In this document: one piece after another, positions 22,682 through 32,848 of the stretch
How the letters are laid out: each line of letters starts with the position of its first letter
Numbering within the stretch: the first letter of the stretch is position 1
Made by a program: the position numbers and the translations under genes
DNA from: Oikopleura dioica
Taxonomy: Eukaryota > Chordata > Appendicularia > Copelata > Oikopleuridae
Assembly (NCBI GenBank): GCA_907165135.1
Contig: OU015569.1
Coordinates: 9,982,501 to 10,046,500, forward strand
Direction: 5' to 3'
Length of the DNA stretch: 64,000 nt
Notes under the pieces: generated by a model
The model's input: only the letters and a program-made list of their open reading frames with translations
What the model was told of the DNA's origin: nothing
Database searches by the model: none

Positions 22682-24090
22682 TCAGAAACAACGCACTTTT
22701 TACACGCAGTGTGAAGAAGGTAGACTTATCATTCAGATTTCGCGCAACACTTGTTGTCATATTTTAATACAGTATTTTATTGTTCAACTCCTACGGCTGG
22801 AACTGAAAATGAGCATGTGTCAGGAAGTATTTTAAGTTCAGATAGAGGTCTTTAGTAGATAAATAATAGGGATTCGACGAGGAAAGCGTCACTAGTAAAT
22901 TAGTGACTTTTTTGACGAGAACGAGATGATCAAGCTTGCAAATTTGAAATGGGGCTCTAAAACTATCATTCAGCAATTCAGCGGAGCTTCACTTCTAGCA
23001 GAAACTTTCGATGATTCACGAGAAACCACTCTTAGCTATCTCTATACTCTCAAATGCAGGGAGACCTACGCAGTTTGTCCTTTATCCTAGCAGGGCAATC
23101 AAAAAGACCTAAAACTGCGCTCAAAGAGAAACGGAGGTATTCAATTACGTATTTTGTTCTATATGGGCAAATAAATGAGTAATTACAGTTAGACGCAGAT
23201 GAGATTGAGATATGCATCTTGTGAGTCTAGGCTTGGCAACTAAGAACATTAGCATTTATTAAATAATACAAGAAAGTAAAATATCGTGAGCGATCCCTTA
23301 CATCTGAAATGGTATAAGTATCTTATATTAGTATATGACCGTCTCTTAATAAAAGTTCGTCCACGACACTTTATTATAAAACATCCTATCGAAAATAGTA
23401 CAAATGATATTGTAACGAATCATACGTTATTAAATTAAATAAACATGTAAGGGATAGATAAACTTCCCCTCTTTTAAATCGAAAATGTATAAACACGAAA
23501 AATCAAACGGATCAGATAGGCACCAAGAAAACAATATGATTGACGCTTCCATTTAGCATCGTTTTTTTTTTTTAATTTCTATATCTTTAACAAAATAAGT
23601 AAGTATATGGGTTAGTATGAGATAGATCGAGAAAAGGTGAGCTTTGAGACGAGGGGCGTGGGGGAGATAGGGGCTTGTACATGAGAACTTTATTGATATT
23701 GACATGATGTGGGAAGATGAATTTTGTCAGGTGAGTTACAAGATAGGAATCCAAAAAAGAAATAAATAAAGCGTATTGCCTTCATACTAGATATAAAAGC
23801 GACCATTTCCGATCTTTTCGGAGATTTTCATCCGACTGGGTTTCAAGTGGAGTGGGGTAGTGTTTGTGTAATTTGTCGTTAAATTGAAGAGAAATCGGAT
23901 AGGGAAACGATATGCAGTACAGTTTTAGGGTAGTACGTAGTGATGTAGTTGATAAATGCAACGTGACTGAGATCAATTGAGAAGTTGTTGGCAGCTATTT
24001 GAAAATTGTGGAGTACCAAATGTGTGGCGCCCAATTTAGCATTTTTGTTTGAAGGGATGGCCTCCAGCACGCAGCGATCGAAAAACTCGT
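22682..24090. other. intergenic region, AT-rich
   Basis: About 1.4 kb between the start of MCRS1 and the stop of the nucleoside transporter, both minus strand. It should hold the operon promoter of MCRS1 and the 3' UTR of the transporter. It contains a run of ten or so T at 23564-23573 and short AT-rich ORFs only. No gene is supported. Confidence 0.55.
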
Positions 24091-25837
24091 CTATATCGAC
24101 TTTGCGAAACTTGTGAGGGGAAACGCAAGGCATGCACCGCCGAAGAGGCCAGCTACCAAGACAGTGCCCATCGTGCCGCCGACTTGTTCTCGAACCTTGA
24201 GAGGAGCAACTTCTGGAGCGTATGCCATCGCTAAATTGAATTTGATAACTCGTCAATCCAAAGAACACTCACCTATACTCGAAACCATTCCATTTGTGAT
24301 TCCGAAGAGAAGCATAATCAGACAAAAAGCGATGTCACTCTTGAACCAGGGCTCTGAGCGGGTATCTCCAACAGCGTCGACGAAAACGTTGCATTTGACG
24401 AACAAAATGATGAAGATGATTCTGCTCAATGAAAAAAGAACGAGTCGGTTAGGCTAATGATATGAGATGAGATAAGGACGGAAAGTGGATAATAACCTGA
24501 TCCGGCTTGATGAACTGAAGCTTGCCTGGACGAGTGATCCATTCAGAACTAACTCGACCAATTGTGTCGGCTACGTTAAAGAGGAAGAAAACTTGAGAGA
24601 GGTACAATTTCAATTTTCATTTTTGTAAAGAGGTATTGTCAACCTTGTGTTTATGAGTGAACCTTTCCTACGATGGTAGTGAATAATTTATCGTAGAACA
24701 AATTCGGATTATCTTCATCTGGTACGTAGTTAGCAGGTTTGATCGTGACAACTACTGCTGGGAAGCAACCTAAGAACCCGCTGAATCAAGGTCTCTCTCA
24801 TTATACGATACCTAAGGTTACGACGAAAGCGAAAAACACGCAAAACATGTATTTCGCTACGCCATTTTGGAGGTCCATAATAACGCTAAAGAGAGTGGCT
24901 TCAGGCTCGCTGCTCGCTAATTGTTCCTGTTCCTTCTTTACGAGGCCCTCCTTTTCTTCTTCGCCTTCTTGTTTGAGAACAATCTCTTCTTTAGGAGCAA
25001 GACGCTCTTGATAAGATGGAAGACGTTGCATATACAAGTAGATAGCTACGGTGATCACCATGAATACGGCAGGAATGACGAAGAAGAGCGACGCAGCCTG
25101 GACCACATCATCTTTGAAGACCAACTTGCAGAAAATGTCAACGACAGACGCGGCAATACCTCCAACTCCTTGACCACCCATGATAGAGGGCATGACATCG
25201 CCCACTTCTCCTCCGTGGCCAAACTAGAAAGAAACATTATTTGAAGCTAGAATTTCGATGCTTTGAACAGTGAAAGATTCACTTACGAGTGAAGCTTGAA
25301 GAATGGCACAAAAGACGGTGATGATGATTACATTGACCATCGTCTCAGCGAAAAACTGTCCTGGTGGTTTGTCCAGCTTTGTGTAAACTGCAGCAATGGT
25401 GAAACAGATTGCTATTCCAATCAGAGGGACAACAAAACGCGAGTTTCGAGATATTCTGTTCTATAGAAGAAGTAGTCTTGCTTTCAAAAATCCAAAATTA
25501 CCATAGCCAGAGTTGTCACAAAGCACATCACGAAATTGGTCGACATTGTCGCCAGGCCCATGGTAGCCTGCCAGAAATCCTGATAGGTTTGATCCTGAAA
25601 GCCAGTTAATAATTGAGATTTCATTGTTCATACCTGTTCTGTTCCATTTACTCCTGTTTCAGTGTAGTTAATTTTTAGTTTGTGCATCCAAAAATCGAAG
25701 GGTGTGATAAAAAAATTCCAGGGAAGAAGGGTCCCCATCCTAGTGGTGGAATGTTTAATAAATTTGGTCGGATATCGTTACCCAAGAATGAAGAAACAGA
25801 AGCGGATAAACCCGGGAGCCGATTCTTGTTGTGCCAT
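24091..25837 (-). CDS. equilibrative nucleoside transporter (SLC29 family)
   Basis: A multi-pass transporter moving nucleosides across membranes by facilitated diffusion. Exons 25782-25837, 25634-25739, 25502-25594, 25287-25460, 24812-25223, 24668-24769, 24497-24591, 24273-24453, 24091-24230 give 452 residues. Family signatures are the first-TM motif GMGTLLPWNFFI, the TM4-5 region MGGQGVGGIAAS, the charged cytosolic loop (EGEEEKEGLVKKEQEQLAS), FFLFNVADTIGR, and a C-terminal TM (GTVLVAGLFGGACLAFPL). Intron 24592-24667 begins with GA: only this join gives TTIVGFFLFNVADT. Other introns are GT-AG, 38-62 nt. An N-glycosylation site (NYTETG) lies in the first extracellular loop. The RRP9 stop is 65 nt upstream and an acceptor (TTTTCAG) ends 11 nt before the ATG, so it is probably the second gene of an operon. 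Confidence 0.93.
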
Positions 25838-25847
25838 GCTCGAGCTC

Positions 25848-25851
25848 TCTG
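25848..25851 (-). promoter_or_regulatory. probable trans-splice acceptor before the nucleoside transporter
   Basis: The minus strand reads AAATTTTCAG then AGAGCTCGAGC and the ATG. The 65-nt gap to the RRP9 stop has a clear 3' splice site and no donor, consistent with spliced-leader addition to the downstream cistron. Confidence 0.55.
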
Positions 25852-25902
25852 AAAATTTATCTTTATCAGTTTTTTCGGATCAATATATTTGATCAGCGAA
25901 TA

Positions 25903-28900
25903 TCATTCTGAACAGTCACTGTCAGACGTGGAATCTTCCTCCTCGCTCTCCTCTTCTGATGAGCTGACCACTTCTTCGTTCATTTTTATAACGGCGATCG
26001 CGTTTCTTACCCCTTTCGTGGTGTGCCACCGGCCAAGTCTGACATACGGGATGAGCCCGAAAACAATTACCCCAAGTTACAGACGGCATCATACACAACT
26101 GACCGACTTTGTAACCAATTAATTGTCTCTGACTGATATTTTGCTGGACACAGCAGTTTCCGCAATTGACGAAACCGAGAATTATTTATATTTTACACTT
26201 GATCTCTTGAAATCACTCCAGACGGGACAGATAAACTGTCCGGTGATATCACTTAACTAAGCTTAGATCATTGAATTTGTTTTTCGCCCCTGTCTCGGTG
26301 GTATTGTTAGTAGTATTATTGAGCTCACTCAGGTGAAAATCAAATTTCTTTCAATGAAAATCTTGTTCTATGAGTAGGACCTGACCATAAAAACAAAAAA
26401 TTGGCTGCGCGTTTGATATTACTAATGGGGAAAGCATGGGAAATGAAAATACCAAAAATCTTTCATTATTCGACCGTGAGCATGTTAGATGCAACACGCG
26501 CAAGTAGCCCAAAGTTCTGAAAAAGCTGCATCCCGTGCCTGTTCTCTTGTGCAACTGCGGCGACGATGGTTTTGGCGTCCGTCGAAATGCGCACAGCATT
26601 TATCACTCCACCCTAAGCGCGTCATTTATTAACTGATAATATCCTCTACGTTCTCATTGCATAAACCCATGCGCTTGCATAAAATACAGTCTGGATTCGA
26701 AATTTCCAAATTTAGAGTTGACTTTGGTCATAAAGGTTTACCATTTCAATGGCCGTCAACTGTTGAATTCGTTTCCTGTCTTCCGTCATCATCCATACTC
26801 GTATAAATCCATCACAACCACCAGAGACGAAGCTATCAGAGTTGATAATAGCTCCTAAGGCAGTGACCCATGCTCCCTGAAAAAAATTTCTCTACCAAAC
26901 TTTTTAATAAATACGAAAATAAATTTAATAGCTCGACAAAGTTAGTACCGAAACTATTCAAATGGACTACAAAAATTTATAATCCCTGCTCATTTTTATA
27001 TTTAGGAAAAGGCGCGACAACTCATTTTCCTTTTTGTTAATTGAGAATCTAAGATAGGTAAGTGAGAATTCATTTTCGAGGAAAACGATAGTTTCCGGTA
27101 CTTGTATTTATAAGGACAATGGGAAGGGAAACTTACCGCATGAGCATTACGCATAACGCAAATTGGCTTTTTTCGTTTAGTCGACCAGAAGTTAATCGCT
27201 CCATCGTCGCCCCCTGATACAAAATAAACGTCGTTCAGCAAGGCAACGCAGTCGATACTGCCGTGATGACCCCTTAACTTGTCGATTTAGAAGTAGAATT
27301 GGAGCAGCCGGAAATAGAAGAAGATAGTAAAAATCTCTTGCTTCTGTCGACTTTGCGAAAAAGTGAGTCAAAGGTCGACAGCCTCGAACTATTAACACCT
27401 GCTTCGTGCACCTTAACCAGACCACAGAAGTAGTCACAACAGAAAGCTTCAGCTCAAGCTATTTCAGTCATCAAAAATAAATCAATACCTTTGTTGGACT
27501 TCTCCGGAATTAACGCACAAATCTCTCAAAAATCAACAAAAATGGACATTATGCAACTTTTAGGTTCACTTTCAATTTTTGCAAAAGCATGGCTGAGGGC
27601 ACCTCTACGAATTAGTAACAGGGCTTTTGAAAGAGAAGAGTTTTAGATATTTGTTATTCAAATAACAAGCCAAGTAAACAATGAGAGAAACGAAATCTTT
27701 TCTGATCGCTAACTAGGAATTCAGTATGTCAGACAGGGAGCAAGGTCTAATTCCTCTTGATTGCGTAAAAGCAAACAGAGACTAAAAATTTAAGAGGACA
27801 AATACTTTGCCATAAAACTTTGCTTGTTCAGCTGAAAGAAATAAAAACGGCGACTGAAGCGGTTGGTTTGGGAGTTTTACGTGAGAGTTTCGCATCGAAG
27901 GGACTGGCAATATTGTTGTACCTGCCATGAAAATCATTATTTTTATTGATTTGGCTAGATTTTTTATTAGGAGGCCATATCCGATGATGCCGGCTCTCGT
28001 AAAGTTATTTTGTAGTGTCGCTATCGCGCTACGAAAAAAATAATTAATTTCTCGTAAAAAATATTAGTACCAGCACAGAAAGCGAAAACAGCGAAAAGTC
28101 AGAACCCACAGAGAGAAAGTAATCGAACACCGACAGAGCATTACTGTATAAATACGTATTTGGCACGAGCAAGTCAACCAACAGTGCTCGTACTTATTTA
28201 TACATTTCCGCTTAGTCACCTTCGACTTCATCGAACCTTGGCAGTCGTTCAAAACAGAGAGCCTGTGCCAAAGATACGGTACTTTATTGCGCTGCCTTCG
28301 ACGCTTTGGAATTCCTTTCTTACGTGGCCTAGTAGAGAATACGCAGTTTCTCCTTTTTTGGAAGGATTGCGATGCATGAGAACTGAAGTGCGCGAATGAA
28401 ATAACTTTGCTAAGGTGGTCTGATTGAGAAGAATGCTCATTAGTCTACCCGCTGCTGGGAGAGACTAGAAATTGTTGGAAAAGCCCTCTATCGATAAGTT
28501 GGCGCGTCATTAATTAAAACTGCTGCATGAGAAGATTGCCAGTCGATTCAAATAGTGGAATTTCCACTTACCGGTAGACGAGCTGCGTCTCTTCTGGGAT
28601 TTTGAAAATGCGAATTGTATTATCTCTTCCGCCCGCTGTAATTGCCCGTTCTCGAGTGTTCGCGTCGATTGCCTGGACTGTATCTTGATGCCCAAACAGC
28701 GTCTCGATATAACTCCGACTATCAGTGTCCCAAACCTGCGAAAAAACGTCAAACGTGCGCCAGTTCAAAGTTAAAAGAGAGAAGAGTTAACATTTGCGTA
28801 GGAATTACGCGGCTACAACTAGAAAAGCTCACTTTGACAGTTTTGTCGACGGAACAGGAGTACATTTCTGGAGCATTTCTTCTGAATGCAAGTCCAGTAA

Positions 28901-29825
28901 TGGCGCTTTTGTGCTGCTCAAATTTGTGAAGGAATTTAAGCGCATCGCTCCATAGATTAATTTTCCCTTTCTCATCGCCCGAAGCTACTAAAGTTCCAGA
29001 GCTACTGACAGCAAGTGCAAGGATCGAGCAATCGTGACCTTCGACGTCCGTTGCATTCTTTCTGAATAAAGCTCTTTAAATTCTACACAAATAGACAAAA
29101 AGGTTCCTCGAGAGATATTTATATCTCTTTGATTGTGTTCTACCACACTACCTTAGACTATATGCTGACGAAACCCTTTTCATCTGCTGAATGGAATGTA
29201 TTGACCACTTAAACAAACTTCAAAGGGGCTCGACGTTGATTTCAAAAAAGTGCTGAACCCGGGAATCAAAATCAATCACATGAGATTAGATCAAGCCCCT
29301 CGCCTTCCGTCTTTGCACGCGCTGTAGATGTGTGCGCTCTTTGGGGCGAATATAACACACGTTGGCGCTTTTTTGTGTCCGTTTTTCGCCAACTTCGTTT
29401 CGATCTAAGGGCAAACATGATAAACAGTTGCACAAACAATGCGTTCACCTTACATCCTTGCAAGCGCTGTTGCAATTCCTCGGCAGTAGCGCGCATTAGA
29501 CGACCTTCCTGCTCTTGGTTAACTTAGGTTCCACAATACTCATTAAAAAAGCAAAAGAAACAATATTTCTTTTGAGAAGACTCCGGTGGAACCGAATCTT
29601 ATCCATCAGAATTTGGCCGTCAATATCATTTTCCTCGCTAATTTGAGCACGAATGCTTTGAATGTACTCTTTTGCCTGTTGTAGCTTCTTCTCAGCAGGC
29701 GCTTCTTCTACTTCCATCTCCGCCTGAGAGGACATCTCCGGCTCCTCGTCAGATTCGATTTCGACATCCGGAGCGTGTGACTGCCGAAAGAAGCCTGACG
29801 ATAGTTTCGACACACGCCGCGACAT
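25903..29825 (-). CDS. RRP9: U3 snoRNP protein RRP9 (U3-55K), WD repeats
   Basis: A WD40 protein of the U3 snoRNP, needed for early pre-rRNA cleavage in the nucleolus. Resolved exons: 29582-29825 (MSRRVSKLSSGF, acidic and coiled-coil start), 29449-29522, 29404 to about 29295 (CVIFAPKSAHIYSACKDG), 28833-29057 (SVDKTVK), 28572-28735 (SYIETLFGHQDTVQAID, AGGRDNTIRIFKIPEETQL), 27137-27272 (SGGDDGAINFW), 26742-26876, 26539-26612 (VAAVAQENR), 25903-26038 (LGRWHTTKGVRNAIAVIK). The last intron (26039-26538) uses a GC donor. An exon finishing the first WD repeat between 29062 and 29295 could not be resolved. Intron 27273-28571 is 1.3 kb, very long for this locus, and contains nothing I recognise. The C-terminus carries a Ser/Glu/Asp-rich tail of about 25 residues that the human protein lacks. 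Confidence 0.88.
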
Positions 29826-30094
29826 CTTCAGTCTATTTTCATCACCTGAGTACTACCTCGCTTTCTATTCATACACGCTAACCTACAAACTACACGACAA
29901 AGAAAAGACACAGATATTTTTTTTTGAAAAAAGTAACATTTATTGAGGAGTCTCTTTAAGAGATAATTGTGATTTAACGGACTTGTGGAGTAAAGTTATA
30001 GGAACAGATATTTCATTTTGAAATATATATTTTTCGACGTCTTCGTATAACGAATCGTGAGAGAAGCGATCATCTCTTTTGCTTTATAGATGAG

Positions 30095-32654
30095 TCAGAG
30101 AGAATTATTTCTCAAGTAAGGCGGGATGCGTCTTCGTTTTTCGAAGTCATCTTCTTCTGTGCCGGTTTCGTCCAATTGGAATGAATATAGGTAGATTTTC
30201 AACTGTAACATCCCGATAGATATATAAATTTGCAGGAAAATACGACCATTGTAAAGCGCCGTAAGAATCTTGTTCCGTGAACGATCAAAAAACGAGATTC
30301 TCAAGGCAACTTCAATTTGAGAAAAAAAACGGGGAGTGTAAAGTTGAAAACCTACCTCAGTCGGATTTTCGCTGATTCTTCCCTTTTCTTCCAGTTTCAG
30401 GTAAGAATCGAATTCACGATGTGTCATCTTCTGTTGGATTTGATCCAATTGTAATGACGCTTCCCGACGCTTGTCAAGAAGTTGATTGTCGAAACCGGCT
30501 CGCCATTCTGATTCACTCCCGGATTCGTTTTCCGAATTGTTTAGTGTGTAAGGACGAGTTGACCTTACACACTCTAAACTGCTCGACCTTTACGGACGTG
30601 AAAGTCGGATCTAGTCCTGGTCGAGCAGTAGTGGTCCTGCACCAAGTCCAAGACGCCCTCGCGGGCGTTTTTTCTTCGCATTCTCGGCTTGGTGCTTACC
30701 ATGAAAGGGCGAGAGCGCCAAATAACCTTCTTCATGCTCTGCCCTTTCACAGGGACGTTTGTGAGTCGCATCCCTCTTCTGGGATCTCCTACACCTAGGA
30801 TCGACAAATGCCCCGAAATCCGGATCGGGTTTTCGTCGGATTTCCTTGAAGTCTGATTTTTCCGATCGGGTTTTTGTCGGGTTTTCGTCGGGTTTTTGTC
30901 GGGTTTTTATCGGATTTTTGTAGGGTATTTTTCGGGTTTTTGTAGGGTATTTTTCGGGTTTTTATCGGGTCTTTGTCGGGTTCTTGTCGGGTTTGCACAA
31001 CACTAAAGTTGGGGGGTACTGAATTGTGCCGCCCTGCGCCGCCCAGCGTCGCCCGGTCCGAAACCATCCGGCTATCATCCGCCCCAACCATGACCTAAGA
31101 AACAATCCTGAACAAGAGCGAGAGTTGGGCCCCGCCAACCCAATGAGTTCTCTACCAGAAAATGCGCGCGTAAGGGCCTCTGGCCCGTCGCGTGCTCAAT
31201 TAATTAGTGATTTTATGCCAAAATCTGACTTTGGTTGAGAATTACTCTACTTGCACCCTAAATTATAGGTTTACCTTTTTTTTAATTTTAAGACACTATA
31301 AATATGTCAGAATAACTAAGTTGACATGAAAATCTAAATTTCCCGCTTTTGAAAGACAAATATCTTCGGATCCGGCGAGACCGGGCGACGCTGGGCGGCG
31401 CAGGGCGGCGCAGAGCGGCGCAGGGCGGCACAATTCAGTGTCTCCCCTAAAGTTGAATCAAGTTAAATGAATCCAAATCGGCGAAACTAGACAGAATTTT
31501 TGGCTAACAGAATTTCGGGTACTATCTTTAATCAAACTGATGAGTAGATCCGAAGAGAAACCCGACGAAAATACCCTACAAAAATCCGATAAATGACCCT
31601 ATAAAAACCCGATTTTGTAGGGTCGCCAGAATTTCAGCGTCGGGTTTTTGTAGGGTCGGCAGAATCCAACAAAAACCCGACAAAAACGTCGGGTTTCGAT
31701 CGGGTGTCGGGTGGGACTTGTCGATCCTAGTCCTACACGCTCTTGTCGTATAGGAGCTCATCGGAAGAGGCGAAGAAGAAGCATGTAGCTCGACATGAGC
31801 TACAATTTCTTCTGCTTCAGTATCTTCGCACTCTTCGCCGCTACTGCCCATCAGATCGTGCTTTCTGTTTTCTGTACTTTCTGATGGTAGCGGATCAGCC
31901 CACAGACGACCGTTTTACAGGACGTCTGAAGCTTAGCTTAAGCCTGGACAAGGCGAAAGCTACTGACGGCCGGCTCCAAAGGTTCAATTTTTTTCTTTTG
32001 GTTTCTTTGCCGACCGTCCTCTGGTGGTGAAACTGTTGTCACGCACCCTAGTGCTGCCCAAAATTAGACGATTGTCTTTTGCTGGCTCGACAAATGATCA
32101 AGGACGTAGAAAGATAAGAAAACATTCTAGAGTTAAGATTAAGTCTCTATTATTGATTTAGTAAGACTAGTAGCTTGTCGAGCCATTCCTATTTTGTAAA
32201 GAGCCCCGGTGGCTGTTCCATTGAGTAGGAGAATTGACCCCCTTCTAGGCCGATAGTCACTGATTCGGTGACTCGCCTCGCTTTGGAAATTGTTTTATTC
32301 TTCCACGCCGCGCGAGGCGAGTCAAGTAACTCATAAACCCAGTCCTTCTTCTTTGCCACCGCGAATTCCTCTTCCTTTGGAAAACGCGAGAGGCGGAGCT
32401 CGTTCCTGACCGGACAGGTCTAGGAACGATAGAGCTCGGAACTGGGTAGAGGCTAAGGAGAAGCAGCGCACACGGGACTCCTCGCGAAGCACCGATTCAA
32501 AGTACGACGAACGGCGCTTCTTCTAGGCAGTCTTTCATTGACTGAAATGAATCGTTATAAAAAGACTTTGGATTGAAGAAACTTACCCGTCGGATTTGAC
32601 CAACGGACCCCATCTAACTTCTATTCCATTAGAGTTGCTCAAGGACTTCTCCAT
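30095..32654 (-). CDS. unrecognised gene, acidic/basic low-complexity protein
   Basis: I do not recognise this product. Exons inferred from frame and splice sites: 32587-32654 (starts MEKSLSNSNGIEVRWGPL), a Lys-rich exon near 31966-32035 (SPPEDGRQRNQKKKIEPLEP), an acidic exon near 31747-31885 (MGSSGEECEDTEAEEIVAHV), 30692-30772 (RGMRLTNVPVKGQSMKKVIW), about 30350-30570 (SENESGSESEWRAGFDNQLL; KMTHREFDSYLKLEEKGRIS), and a last exon ending at 30095 (TGTEEDDFEKRRRIPPYLR). The last two and the first are the most secure; junctions around the middle exons are not all settled. A 936-bp inverted-repeat element lies between the acidic exon and the RGMRLTN exon. Composition suggests a nuclear protein. 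It follows AGK by 194 nt on the same strand, so co-transcription is possible. Confidence 0.5.
30795..31730. mobile_element. 936-bp non-autonomous TIR element with 8-bp target duplication
   Basis: The element is bounded by the inverted terminal sequence CTAGGATCGACAA (left) and its complement TTGTCGATCCTAG (right), and flanked by identical 8-bp copies TCCTACAC at 30787-30794 and 31731-31738. Inside each end is a degenerate tandem array of a GTCGGGTTTTT-like unit (30815-31000) and its complement (31555-31700). Further in are inverted GC-rich blocks of CGCCGCCC type (31029-31060 and 31377-31433). It has no long coding ORF. The 8-bp duplication is what hAT-type transposases make, so it may be a hAT-mobilised foldback/MITE; this assignment is inferred from duplication length only. 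Confidence 0.85.
32045..32580. repeat. cluster of long hairpins in an intron
   Basis: Several inverted repeats follow each other here: GGCTCGACAA (near 32085) against TTGTCGAGCC (near 32177); GTGACTCGCCTCGC against GCGAGGCGAGTC around a 37-nt loop (32269-32333); and GAGCTCGTTCCT against AGGAACGATAGAGCTC (32397-32440). The stretch is GC-richer than its surroundings and falls between the first exon and the Lys-rich exon of the unrecognised gene. It may be one or more foldback elements, but no target duplication was found. Confidence 0.55.
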
Positions 32655-32848
32655 TCAATACCATTCGACATCTAAAAATAAATGAATTATTTTTTGTTCC
32701 CTTGTCGACAATAGTAAAGGAAACAACAGATTTATAAAATTTTAAATTCTAAGATTGGGCAGCGGAAAATATTGACATGTGGTTTAGTAATAGTCTTCCT
32801 TTAATCTTGCTCTGTAAAAAAAGGGTCGAAATTCATGCGGAAAAAATT

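Noticed and set aside
25903-26060. A separate small acidic protein upstream of the transporter
   Set aside because: At first it looked like an independent gene, but the residues before the acidic tail match the C-terminus of RRP9 and join in phase through a GC-AG intron.
25889-26122. Ser-rich plus-strand ORF next to the nucleoside transporter
   Set aside because: It is the antisense of the acidic RRP9 last exon, which fits the conserved RLGRWHTTKG end.
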